64,000 bases of DNA, from contig NZ_RJAC01000024.1 of the NCBI RefSeq assembly GCF_003999975.1, positions 1-64,000 of the forward strand, written 5' to 3'. The notes under the pieces were generated by a model that was given only the letters and a program-made list of their open reading frames with translations, did not search any database and was not told where the DNA came from. Shown here one piece after another: positions 32,002 through 39,710 of this stretch (its first letter is position 1; each line of letters begins with the position of its first letter). A program made the position numbers and the translations under genes. The stretch comes from Actinoplanes solisilvae (GTDB lineage: Bacteria > Actinomycetota > Actinomycetes > Mycobacteriales > Micromonosporaceae).

Positions 32002-33399
32002 CTACTTGGACAACAGGGGTACGAGCTCGTCCACCGACACCGGACGGCGAGCGGCGACGCCGATCGGGTCGGCCGCCGGCTCGTCGTGCGACACGATCGA
32101 GTCGAGGATCTCGGCGGAGCGGACCGACGTGTTGGACAGCAACGACGACGAGATCCCGTGGGTGTGCTCGGTGCCGCCCTGCAGGTAGACGCCGGCCCGC
32201 AGCCGTGACGTGGTCTCGATGCGGTAGTCGCGGGCCACGACGACCTGTCCCGTGTCGTCGCGGCGGAACTCGGCGGCGATCTCGCCCAGCAACCAGCTCG
32301 GGTCAGGCGTGCGGTAGCCGGTGGCGAACACGACGGCGTCCACGTCCAGCGCGGTGCGCTCGCCGGTGATCATCGACTCGACCACGGTGCGGACCCGGTC
32401 GCCCGAGCGCACCGCTTCCTCCACCCGCGACACGTTGAGCAGCCGGAGCCGCTGTTCGCCGCGCACCTTCTCCTGGTAGACCCGGCGGTAGAGGTCCTCG
32501 ATCAGATCGTGGTCGACGACCGAGTAGTTCGTGTTGCCGTGATAGCTCATGATCATTTGCTTGACCTGCGGCGACGCCACGAAGTAGTCGTCGACCGCGG
32601 CGGGATCGAAGACCCGGTTGGCGAAGGCGCTGTCGTCGGCCGGGCTGTAGCCGTACCGCGTGATGACGGCGCAGACCTCGGCCTCCGGGAACTCCCGGTG
32701 CAGATAGTCGACCGCCTCCGCGGCGCTCTGACCGGCACCGACGACCATGAACCGGGACGGCGCCGGCGACATCGTCCTCAGCCGCTCGGCGCTGGGCAGC
32801 AGGTCCCGCGTGTGCCAGATGCGGTCGTCCGCGGACACCCCGTCGGGCAGGTGAGGCACCAGGCCGGTGCCGAGCACGAGGTTGCGGGTCCGGCGCACGA
32901 GCGGTTCACCCGTCCCGGTCGCGTCGCGGGCCACCACGTCGAAGGAGACGATCTCGCCGCCCCGGACGACCGGGTGGATCGCGACCACCTCGCGGCCGTA
33001 GGCGACGTCGCCGTCCACCCGGTCGGCCGCCCACTGCAGGTAGTCGTGGAACTCCATCCGGGACGGGAAGAAGTTCTTCTGATTGATGAAGTCGATGAGC
33101 CGATCGCGGCTCTGCAGATAGCTGAGGAAGCTGAAGTCACTGCGGGGATTACGCAGGGTGACCAGGTCTTTGAGGAAGGAGACCTGCATGGTCGCGTCGG
33201 CGAGAAGCATGCCCCGGTGCCATCCGAACCGCGGCTGGCGCTCGACGAAGGCCGCGTTCACGGCACGTGCGCCGGGTGTCCTCCGCAGCTCCTCGTTGTG
33301 CTCGGCGATCGCGATCGCCAAGGCCAGATTTGACGGTCCGAACCCGACACCGACGAGGTCATGAACTGACCGCTGACCACCGGAAGCTTCCTCAGACAT
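32002..33399 (-). CDS. L-ornithine N5-monooxygenase (SidA/PvdA/CchB type)
   Basis: 465 residues from ATG 33399; a longer in-frame start at 33504 would add an Arg/Pro-rich stretch before the FAD domain and overlap the iron box, so I prefer the shorter form. VGVGFGPSNLALAIA binds FAD, GAGQSAAEAVDYL (near residue 218) binds NADPH, and ATGYRTPDP (near 362) is the family's C-terminal motif. It hydroxylates the side-chain nitrogen of ornithine (or lysine) using NADPH and O2, giving N5-hydroxyornithine, the substrate of NRPS module 3 and of the formyltransferase. It is the first gene of the operon into the NRPS (63-bp gap) and MbtH, under the iron box at 33497. Confidence 0.92.
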   Translation of the reverse strand: MSEEASGGQRSVHDLVGVGFGPSNLALAIAIAEHNEELRRTPGARAVNAAFVERQPRFGWHRGMLLADATMQVSFLKDLVTLRNPRSDFSFLSYLQSRDRLIDFINQKNFFPSRMEFHDYLQWAADRVDGDVAYGREVVAIHPVVRGGEIVSFDVVARDATGTGEPLVRRTRNLVLGTGLVPHLPDGVSADDRIWHTRDLLPSAERLRTMSPAPSRFMVVGAGQSAAEAVDYLHREFPEAEVCAVITRYGYSPADDSAFANRVFDPAAVDDYFVASPQVKQMIMSYHGNTNYSVVDHDLIEDLYRRVYQEKVRGEQRLRLLNVSRVEEAVRSGDRVRTVVESMITGERTALDVDAVVFATGYRTPDPSWLLGEIAAEFRRDDTGQVVVARDYRIETTSRLRAGVYLQGGTEHTHGISSSLLSNTSVRSAEILDSIVSHDEPAADPIGVAARRPVSVDELVPLLSK

Positions 33400-33496
33400 A
33401 CATGTCCCATCGAGTGGGCCGGGGCCGAGAAACCCCGGGTATGGAAACGATCGACGCCTAGCGGCAGGTACACCGACGAGCACCCTGCGTGGCAGG

Positions 33497-33515
33497 TTAG
33501 GCAAGGCTAACTATA
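33497..33515. promoter_or_regulatory. Iron box (DmdR1/IdeR operator)
   Basis: TTAGGCAAGGCTAACTATA matches 14 of 19 positions of the IdeR/DmdR consensus TTAGGTTAGGCTAACCTAA, including the intact TTAGG and AGGCTAAC blocks. It lies between the divergent monooxygenase and formyltransferase genes and overlaps the -10 candidates for both. Fe(II)-bound DmdR/IdeR would repress both directions, so expression should rise under iron starvation. Confidence 0.85.
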
Positions 33516-33517
33516 GT
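33510..33517. promoter_or_regulatory. Self-complementary -10 region for divergent promoters
   Basis: ACTATAGT is its own reverse complement and therefore offers TATAGT as a -10 on both strands (33512-33517 plus; 33515-33510 minus). It overlaps the right side of the iron box. Predicted leaders are about 75-80 nt for the formyltransferase and about 100 nt for the monooxygenase. The -35 elements are weak on both sides. Confidence 0.45.
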
Positions 33518-33601
33518 ACGATCCACAGCTGCCGGGGAACACTGGGCAGATCGGCGCACGCCAGGGTCCACCTCGGACCGGCGAGAGGGAGGACATCGTT
33601 C

Positions 33602-34549
33602 ATGCGGGTCATCATGTTCGGGTATCAGACCTGGGGGCATCGCACCCTGCAGGCCCTGCTCGACTCCGAACACGAGGTGGTGCTGGTCGTCACCCATCCC
33701 AAGAGCGACCACGCCTACGAGAAGATCTGGGACGACTCGGTCGCCGAACTGGCCGAGAAGCACGGCGTGCCGGTCCTGCTCCGCAGCCGTCCCGACGATG
33801 ACGAGCTTCTGGAACAGCTCCGCGCGGCCGACCCGGACATCATCGTGGCCACCAACTGGCGCACGTGGATCCCGCCGCGGATCTTCAACCTCCCCCGGCT
33901 CGGCACCCTCAACGTGCACGATTCGCTCCTGCCGGCGTACGCGGGCTTCTCGCCCTTGATCTGGGCTTTGATCAACGGCGAGAAGGAGGTCGGCGTCACC
34001 GCGCACATCATGGACGAGACGCTCGACGCCGGCGACATCGTGCTGCAACGGGCGGTGCCGGTCGGGCCGCGGGACACCACGACCGACCTGTTCCACCGCA
34101 CGCTCGAGCTGTTCGGCCCGATCACCGTGGACGGCCTCGCCTTGATCGCCTCGGGCCGCACCGACTGGGTCGCCCAGGACCGCTCGCGGGCCAGCTTCTT
34201 CCACAAGCGCGCCGACGAGGACTGCCGGATCGACTGGACCTGGCCCGCCGAGGACCTCGACCGGCTGGTCCGCGCCCAGTCCGCGCCCTACCCGAGCGCG
34301 TACACCTACCACCGCGGCAAGCGGCTGGCCGTGCTGGCCGCCGAGGTGTCACAGAACCGGTACGGCGGCACGCCCGGGCGCATCTTCTATCGCGAGGGCG
34401 ACGGCGTGGCGATCGTCGCCGGAGCCGACGCGCGCCACGGCCGCAACCCCGGCCTGCTGATCACCCGGGTGCGCACCGAGGACGGCACCGAGCTCGCCGC
34501 GCAGGACTACTTCACCACCATGGGCGGATATCTGACCGGCCGGCCGTGA
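33602..34549 (+). CDS. Hydroxyornithine N5-formyltransferase (methionyl-tRNA formyltransferase-like, CchA type)
   Basis: 315 residues, about the length of Fmt; ATG follows GAGGGAGGAC. The formyl-THF hydrolase/transferase core has the triad Asn104-His106 in LNVHDSLLPAYAGFSP and Asp142 in DETLDAGDI, followed by a C-terminal FMT_C-like domain. Housekeeping Fmt is not expected next to an NRPS; in coelichelin-type clusters this family formylates N5-hydroxyornithine with 10-formyl-THF to give hfOrn. Divergent from the monooxygenase and sharing its iron box. It accounts for the two hydroxamates of the predicted product that are not peptide-linked. Direct substrate evidence is lacking. Confidence 0.88.
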   Translation: MRVIMFGYQTWGHRTLQALLDSEHEVVLVVTHPKSDHAYEKIWDDSVAELAEKHGVPVLLRSRPDDDELLEQLRAADPDIIVATNWRTWIPPRIFNLPRLGTLNVHDSLLPAYAGFSPLIWALINGEKEVGVTAHIMDETLDAGDIVLQRAVPVGPRDTTTDLFHRTLELFGPITVDGLALIASGRTDWVAQDRSRASFFHKRADEDCRIDWTWPAEDLDRLVRAQSAPYPSAYTYHRGKRLAVLAAEVSQNRYGGTPGRIFYREGDGVAIVAGADARHGRNPGLLITRVRTEDGTELAAQDYFTTMGGYLTGRP

Positions 34550-34682
34550 CGCGTCAGCCGGCCTCGGCAGCGACGTCGCACGGCCGGGCCGAGGTCCGTT
34601 CCCCGGTCGGCGTCCGAGCGACGAACGCGGACCGGGCTTGGGCCGGCGGGGTCAAGGTCTGCCGAAAGCGCGGGCTTGCCCC

Positions 34683-34808
34683 TCAGAGCCAGGCCTGGGC
34701 CAGGGCCATGACTGGACGGTGGTCACCGTCGCCGCGGCGAGCAATCCGCCAGGCCAGGAGAGCGAGCGGCAGCGCCATCAGCAGCAGCAGATAGACGGCG
34801 ATCGTCAT
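34683..34808 (-). pseudogene. Truncated M56 (BlaR1/MecR1-like) peptidase, first helix only
   Basis: 41 codons beginning MTIAVYLLLLMALPLALLAW, which looks like the first transmembrane helix of the M56 peptidase that normally follows blaI in actinobacteria. The ATG overlaps the blaI stop by 4 bp (TCAT on the plus strand), the standard arrangement. The frame then ends at ALAQAWL, about 250 residues short of the usual zinc protease. Either a remnant, or a small membrane protein that has taken its place. If the sensor protease is gone, BlaI can no longer be cleaved by the usual route. Confidence 0.5.
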
Positions 34809-35185
34809 GTGTCGGCGCTGCGCCGGGTGTCGGACAGCAGCCGGCGCAGCATTTCGGCGTCGGCGTCGTCGAGCGAGGCGGCGAACCGCTGCAGCACCGC
34901 GTGCCGGTCGGGCCGGTCGGCCAGGGCGGCACGCATCTGGGACGCCGCGGCGGTGGAGGCGTCCTCCGTCGGCCAGTAGACGTGACCCCGGCCGGCCCGG
35001 CGGCGCTCGACGGCCTTCTTCTCGTGCAGCCGGATCAGGATGGTCTGCAGCGTGTTGTAGGCCAGATCGCCGCCGATCTCGCTCTGCACCTCGGCGGTGG
35101 ACATCGGCCGGCCGGCGGCCCAGAGGATCGTCATGACCTCGGCCTCGAGCGTCCCCGGCGCCCGGCGCCCATCCTTCGTCGTCAC
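34805..35185 (-). CDS. BlaI/MecI/CopY-family transcriptional repressor
   Basis: 126 residues, GTG start with GGAGG about 9 nt upstream. The winged-helix domain reads GTLEAEVMTILWAAGRPMSTAEVQ and YNTLQTILIRLHEKKAVERRRAGRGHVYWPT, and the C-terminal dimerisation part ends LRRLLSDTRRS. Family members bind TACAnnnTGTA-type palindromes and are inactivated by an M56 protease partner or by a metal. Two such palindromes occur in the window (35990-36006 before dedA and 45581-45595), but none directly before this gene. Its own partner gene looks truncated. Confidence 0.88.
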   Translation of the reverse strand: MTTKDGRRAPGTLEAEVMTILWAAGRPMSTAEVQSEIGGDLAYNTLQTILIRLHEKKAVERRRAGRGHVYWPTEDASTAAASQMRAALADRPDRHAVLQRFAASLDDADAEMLRRLLSDTRRSADT

Positions 35186-35294
35186 TGTCGCTGACCTCCG
35201 CGCTCAGGATAGCCCGCGGGAAACCGGCCATCAGGAGCCGACGATGGTGGTGCTGAAGGCGGGTCGGTCTGACGCCTGCCGGCCGGGATCGCGG

Positions 35295-35942
35295 TCAGCG
35301 CCCGCCGGATTCCGTACGGCGGTTGCGGCGTCGTGCTCTCAGCAGCTCGATGCCGATCGGGATGACCGACACCGCGACGATGCCGACGAGGATGAACTCG
35401 ATGTTCGATTTCACGAAGGCGATCTGGCCCAGGAAGTAGCCCAGAATGGTCACGCCACAGCCCCACAGGGTGCCGCCGATGACGTTGTACACCACGAACG
35501 TCCGGTAGTGCATGTGGCTGGCCCCGGCCACGATCGGCGTGAACGTGCGCACGATCGGCACGAAGCGGGCCAGCACGATCGATCGCGCGCCGTACTTGCG
35601 GAAGAAGCCCTGCGCGCGGGTCAGGTTCTCTTGCTTGAACAGGCGCGAGTCGGGCCGGCGGAACAGGCTCGGCCCGAACCGGCGGCCGAAGAAGTAGCCG
35701 ACCTGGTCGCCGGCCACCGCGGCGATCGAGACCAGCAGGCACATCAGCCACAGCGGCTGGTGCAGGTAGGTGCCGTCGGCGACCAGCAGCCCGGCGGTGA
35801 ACAGCAGCGAGTCGCCCGGCAGGAAGAAGCCGATCAGCAACCCCGACTCGGCGAACACCAGGACGAGGATGCCGATGAGGCCGAAGGTCGAGATCAGCCA
35901 TTCCGGGTCGAGGAACTGCGGGCCCAGCGCTGACGTCATCAC
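35295..35942 (-). CDS. DedA family membrane protein
   Basis: 215 residues with the DedA/SNARE-associated (VTT) pattern: VFAESGLLIGFFLPGDSLLF early, GDQVGYFFGRRFG and FVPIVRTFTPIVAGASHM in the middle, then two to three C-terminal helices. The E-x3-x-PGD and R-x3-R motifs of the family are present. DedA proteins affect lipid-carrier recycling, membrane energetics and envelope-stress resistance. A perfect BlaI-type palindrome lies upstream with a TAGGTT -10 candidate in its distal half, so this gene is probably BlaI-controlled, consistent with a cell-wall stress role. Confidence 0.88.
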   Translation of the reverse strand: MMTSALGPQFLDPEWLISTFGLIGILVLVFAESGLLIGFFLPGDSLLFTAGLLVADGTYLHQPLWLMCLLVSIAAVAGDQVGYFFGRRFGPSLFRRPDSRLFKQENLTRAQGFFRKYGARSIVLARFVPIVRTFTPIVAGASHMHYRTFVVYNVIGGTLWGCGVTILGYFLGQIAFVKSNIEFILVGIVAVSVIPIGIELLRARRRNRRTESGGR

Positions 35943-35989
35943 ATACGTCCTTCTCGTTCGGCGGCGCCCGGATCAGACGGGCACTCCAA

Positions 35990-36006
35990 ACCTACATGTT
36001 GTAGGT
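35990..36006. promoter_or_regulatory. BlaI-type operator upstream of dedA
   Basis: ACCTACATGTTGTAGGT is a perfect palindrome with 7-bp arms and a 3-nt centre, containing the TACA...TGTA core recognised by BlaI/MecI/CopY repressors. On the minus strand the distal arm supplies TAGGTT, a -10-like hexamer for dedA about 50 nt before its start. The same arms recur at 45581-45595. Confidence 0.75.
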
Positions 36007-36060
36007 CTTAGGATGGCCGGGCCGGCCCCGCGCCGCCCTCCTGACGGGATCGGCCGTCCG

Positions 36061-37245
36061 TCACAGCGTGCGCAGCGCCTCGGTGGGTGAGAGCCGCGCG
36101 GCGCGCAGGGCCGGGTAGAGGCCCGCGCCAGCGCCGATCAGCACGGCCGCCGCCAGGCCCGCGCCGATCGCGGCCGGTGGGACCAGCGCCGGCCAACCGC
36201 GTCCGGTCGCGGTGGCGTACGTGATCAGGGCGCCGAGGATCACCCCGGCGGTGCCGCCGGCCGCCCCCAGCAGCAGGGATTCGACCAGGAACTGGGCGCC
36301 GACGTGGCCTCGGGTGGCGCCGAGCGCCCGGCGCAGCCCGATCTCGCCGCGGCGTTCCAGCACCGAGATGACCAGGACGTTGGCGATGCCGATGCCGCCG
36401 ACCAGCAGAGCCACCGCGCCGAGGCCGAGCAGCAGGACAGTCGTCGCGTCGGTGACGGCGAGCCGCGCGGTGAGCGCCTCCGACGGCCGGCTCACCGCGA
36501 CCTCCTCGGGGTGGGCGGGGTTCGCCGCGCGGCCGAGAAGACCGGCCACCTCGTCGGTGCGTTCGGTCTGTGCCCGTACGAAAATCCTGGTCGGATTTCC
36601 CTCGTAGCCGAAGTCGTCGGTTGCCGTGGCCGCTCCGATCAGTGCCGCGGTGTCGAGCTCGGGCGCGAGGTCCACCGGCGCCATCACGCCGACGACGGTG
36701 TACCAGTGATCGCCGAGATAGACCCGCGGGCGGTCGGTGACGTCGCGGATGCCCAGCGTCGTGGCGGCGTAGTGGCCGAGCACCACCGCCGGGTAGCGAC
36801 CCAGGGCCGGGTCCAGGAACCGGCCGTGCAGGAGCGCGCCGTCCAGGGTGGTGAGCAGCCCCGGGTCGGCGACCCGCACGGACAGTCCACCGGTGCGGCC
36901 GGCCGGGATCCGGTCGGTGCGGTAGACCCGCACCGGGAGGGTCGCGGTGACGGCCGCGGAGAGCACCCCCTGCGTACGCGCCACCGCCTGGCCCGCGGTG
37001 ACCGGCAGCCGTGCCTCCCCGCCACGGAGAGTCTTGCCGTTGGCGACGGTGAGAAGGTTGGTGCCGACCCGGTCGATCTCGGTAAGGACGTCGGCCTGGC
37101 TGGAGCGGGTCACGCCGAGAACGGCGACCATGGCCGCGATCCCGATGGCCACGCCGAGGACGGACAGCGCCGCCCGGCCCGGCCGGGACCGCAGGCCGAC
37201 AGTGCTCACCGGCAGCAGGTCGGCGAGGCGCAGGTGAGACCTCAC
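36061..37245 (-). CDS. MacB-like ABC transporter permease (FtsX family)
   Basis: 394 residues. One N-terminal helix (ALSVLGVAIGIAAMVAVLGV), a large extracytoplasmic MacB_PCD domain, then three C-terminal helices typical of FtsX permeases, ending LRAARLSPTEALRTL. ATG overlaps the ATPase stop by 4 bp. Last gene of the operon lipoprotein, HlyD-like protein, ATPase, permease. MacAB-type systems export peptides, lipoproteins or antibiotics by mechanotransmission. The divergent two-component genes at 39711-41686 are plausible regulators. Confidence 0.88.
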   Translation of the reverse strand: MRSHLRLADLLPVSTVGLRSRPGRAALSVLGVAIGIAAMVAVLGVTRSSQADVLTEIDRVGTNLLTVANGKTLRGGEARLPVTAGQAVARTQGVLSAAVTATLPVRVYRTDRIPAGRTGGLSVRVADPGLLTTLDGALLHGRFLDPALGRYPAVVLGHYAATTLGIRDVTDRPRVYLGDHWYTVVGVMAPVDLAPELDTAALIGAATATDDFGYEGNPTRIFVRAQTERTDEVAGLLGRAANPAHPEEVAVSRPSEALTARLAVTDATTVLLLGLGAVALLVGGIGIANVLVISVLERRGEIGLRRALGATRGHVGAQFLVESLLLGAAGGTAGVILGALITYATATGRGWPALVPPAAIGAGLAAAVLIGAGAGLYPALRAARLSPTEALRTL

Positions 37246-37928
37246 GACGCCCTCCCGCTGTCGTGCACGACCACACCGTCGCGCAACTCGACGCGGCGGC
37301 GCATGGCGCCGGCGATCCGCTCGTCGTGGGTGATGACCACGATGGTGACGCCGTCGGCGTTGAGTTCGTGCAGCAGCGCGACGACGCCCTGCCCGGCCAC
37401 CGAGTCCAGGTTTCCGGTGGGCTCGTCGGCGAGCACCACGGCGGGCCGGCCGACCAGGGCGCGGGCGATCGCCACCCGCTGCCGTTCGCCGCCGGACAGG
37501 TGCGCGGCGGGAAAGTTCTCGCGGTGGCCCAGGCCGACCCGGTCCAGGGCAGCCCGGGCGGCCTGCCGACGTTCAGCGGCGGGCACTCCGCGATAGATCA
37601 GGCCGGTCGCCACGTTCTCGGTCGCGCTCAGCCGTTCCAGCAGGACGAACTGCTGGAAGACCACGCCGAGGCGGTGTGCGCGAACGCCGGAGAGCTGCCG
37701 GTCGTCCAGCGTCTCGACCGGATGGCCGGTGATGCGGACCGAGCCGCTGGACGGGCGGTCCAGCCCGGCGGCGAGGTTGAGCAGCGTCGTCTTGCCGGAG
37801 CCGGACGGGCCGGCCACCGCGACCAGTTCGCCGCTGTCCACGGTGAAGGTGACGCCGCGCAGCGACTCCACCGGCGGTGTCCCGGGGTAGACCTTGTGCA
37901 CCTCGACCAGTTCCAGGACCGCGCTCAT
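37242..37928 (-). CDS. ABC transporter ATPase (MacB/LolD type)
   Basis: 228 residues with Walker A GPSGSGKTTLL, Q-loop VVFQQFVLLERL, signature LSGGERQRVAIARAL, Walker B VVLADEPTGNLD and the switch His in VVITHDERIAG. A complete single-domain ATPase of the LolD/MacB class, overlapping the permease and the HlyD-like gene by 4 bp each. It drives the FtsX-type permease encoded next. Confidence 0.93.
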   Translation of the reverse strand: MSAVLELVEVHKVYPGTPPVESLRGVTFTVDSGELVAVAGPSGSGKTTLLNLAAGLDRPSSGSVRITGHPVETLDDRQLSGVRAHRLGVVFQQFVLLERLSATENVATGLIYRGVPAAERRQAARAALDRVGLGHRENFPAAHLSGGERQRVAIARALVGRPAVVLADEPTGNLDSVAGQGVVALLHELNADGVTIVVITHDERIAGAMRRRVELRDGVVVHDSGRAS

Positions 37929-39019
37929 GAGGCCGGCACCTCCACGGACTGGCCGGCCGCGAGTCCGCGGACGATCTCCACGCGGCCCAGGTTCTCGTCG
38001 AAGCTGCCCGGCTCGACCGGCACCAGCCCGCCGCCGGCCAGGCGCACCTGGTAGCCGCCGCCAGGGCGGGCGAGCAGGGCAGCGATAGGCGCCAGCAGGA
38101 CGTTGTCCCGGCTGTCGGTGGTGATGTCGACCGTGACCGGCGCCTCGTCCAGGCTGAGTCCGCGCGGCGGACGGATCGCGATGGTGACCGGCACCGTCGC
38201 CAGTTCCGGGTCGGGCGGCGGGGCGTCGTTGCCCGCGGGCGAGGACGACGTCGCCGTCTGTCCGATCTCGGTGATCCGTCCGCGGATCGGGTCGGTTCCC
38301 GGCAACGAGACGTCCACCTGATCACCGACGTGCACAACCCCGCGGTCGACAGTGTCCAGCCGGGCGATGACCGCGTGACCGTTGGAGGTGCCGGTGAGCA
38401 CGGTCGTTCCCGGCGTCACCGCGGAACCCACCCGCGTCTGCTGCACGGCGACCCGTAAGGGCGTAGGCAGGAAGACGATCTGTCCCTGGGCCAGCCGGCC
38501 GGTCCGCTGGTACGCCGGCCGCCCCCAGGATTTCTCCCAGCGCCTGATCGCGGCGGCGGTGGCCGCGGTGAAATGCCGATCCACCGTCATCCGGCGGTCC
38601 GGGTCGAAGCCCAGGTCGACGAGGTTGAGTTCGAGCTGCCGTACGTCGGGGCCGTCGCTCATGCCGTACCGGAGATCCCGATAGGCCGGGACCGGCCCGA
38701 CCAGTAGACGTACCGGCGCGTTGGAGACCCGGTACAGGACGCCGCCCCTGCCCACAGTTTCGCCCGGGTCCGCCGCCGCGGTCAGCACACCCGGCGCGCC
38801 CAGATGGCCGACCGTGTACGAACCGGTGTAGCCGAGCGTCCCGCTGATCTGGATCTGCTGGCTGAGCGTGCCCCGGGTCACCTCGGCGGTTCCGGTGACC
38901 ACCCGGGCGGCGGGCTCCTCGGCCGAACCCGGATCGGCTCGGGCCACATAGGTGAGTCCGGCGGCGAGCGGTGCGGTCACCGCGACCGCGAGGATGGCGC
39001 CCGTGCCGCGACGGCTCAT
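37925..39019 (-). CDS. HlyD/MacA-like periplasmic adaptor with peptidoglycan-binding domain
   Basis: 364 residues. N-terminal signal anchor (GAILAVAVTAPLAAGLTYV), a biotinyl-lipoyl-like start, then a PG_binding_1 module (YGMSDGPDVRQLELNLVDLGFDP ... FTAATAAAIRRWEKSWG), then the beta-barrel and membrane-proximal domains typical of MacA. The PG-binding insert is common in actinobacterial MacA homologues and probably fixes the adaptor in the cell wall of a cell without an outer membrane. ATG overlaps the lipoprotein stop by 4 bp. It links the ABC pump to the outside. Confidence 0.85.
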   Translation of the reverse strand: MSRRGTGAILAVAVTAPLAAGLTYVARADPGSAEEPAARVVTGTAEVTRGTLSQQIQISGTLGYTGSYTVGHLGAPGVLTAAADPGETVGRGGVLYRVSNAPVRLLVGPVPAYRDLRYGMSDGPDVRQLELNLVDLGFDPDRRMTVDRHFTAATAAAIRRWEKSWGRPAYQRTGRLAQGQIVFLPTPLRVAVQQTRVGSAVTPGTTVLTGTSNGHAVIARLDTVDRGVVHVGDQVDVSLPGTDPIRGRITEIGQTATSSSPAGNDAPPPDPELATVPVTIAIRPPRGLSLDEAPVTVDITTDSRDNVLLAPIAALLARPGGGYQVRLAGGGLVPVEPGSFDENLGRVEIVRGLAAGQSVEVPAS

Positions 39020-39582
39020 TTCTTGCTCCCGCTGCCGCCGGTGATGCGGACGTCGCCGTCCCAGATCTGGCGGCAGGCGGACTCGGCCTGCTCCCGCAGC
39101 CGGCCCGACATGCCGTTGGCCAGCGGGGTCCCGGTGACGTCGAACTCGCCGGCCGGGTTGGGGTCCGGGAAGTCCGGGATGCCGTTCGCCCGCACGCACT
39201 TGGCGAACTCGGCGAGTTTGCGCAGGTCGTCCGCCGTGAACTGCTGCCGGGGCCGGAACGCGTTGGGCGGGTAGCGGTCCTCGATCGGCTGGCACGCGTC
39301 GATGATCGACTGTTGCCGGCGAAGGTCGTCCTTCCAGTTGTAGCCGTTCGTGGCGGGGAACTGGAGGTAGCCCTCCTGGGAGAGCTCGGCGTCCGGCATC
39401 CGGGTCAGGCCCTTGTTCCGCAGGCATCGCACCCATTCCTGCCCGAGGGCGAGCAGTTGATGACGGTCGGCGGAGGCGGAGGCCGACGGGTTCGCCGGAT
39501 CGGGCGAACCACCGGGAGTGCATCCGGCGATTCCCGCCGCGAGCAACGCGGTCAGTAGCAAGGTGGCCGTGGATTTCGTCAT
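39016..39582 (-). CDS. Secreted lipoprotein of an ABC efflux operon
   Basis: 188 residues. Lipobox at the end of a short signal peptide (LLAAGIAGC), then a Ser/Pro-rich linker and a domain with four Cys (WVRCLRNKG, IDACQPIE, FAKCVRANGIPDFPDPNP, SACRQIW), the spacing of which suggests two disulfides. Lipoproteins of this kind commonly accompany PG-binding-domain MacA/MacB genes in actinomycetes. The function is unproven; a substrate-capture or sensor role is possible. First gene of the operon, divergent from the histidine kinase. Confidence 0.8.
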   Translation of the reverse strand: MTKSTATLLLTALLAAGIAGCTPGGSPDPANPSASASADRHQLLALGQEWVRCLRNKGLTRMPDAELSQEGYLQFPATNGYNWKDDLRRQQSIIDACQPIEDRYPPNAFRPRQQFTADDLRKLAEFAKCVRANGIPDFPDPNPAGEFDVTGTPLANGMSGRLREQAESACRQIWDGDVRITGGSGSKK

Positions 39583-39710
39583 GTGTCCACCGTGGCGGCC
39601 GCGGCGATCGAACTCGTCCGACCGTGGTCGGTGCTTCGGCGGCCTGCGGCACCCGCGATGTAGTACCGCAGTCTGACGCGGGCCGCTCCAGCTCTTCCTA
39701 CGATGGAGGC

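Noticed and set aside
33400-33504. Longer N-terminus for the ornithine monooxygenase
   Set aside because: The extension is Arg/Pro/Gly-rich, precedes the FAD domain without family support, and would put the iron box inside the gene.
33602-34549. Housekeeping methionyl-tRNA formyltransferase
   Set aside because: The triad fits either, but location beside a hydroxyornithine NRPS and sharing its iron box favour a siderophore formyltransferase.
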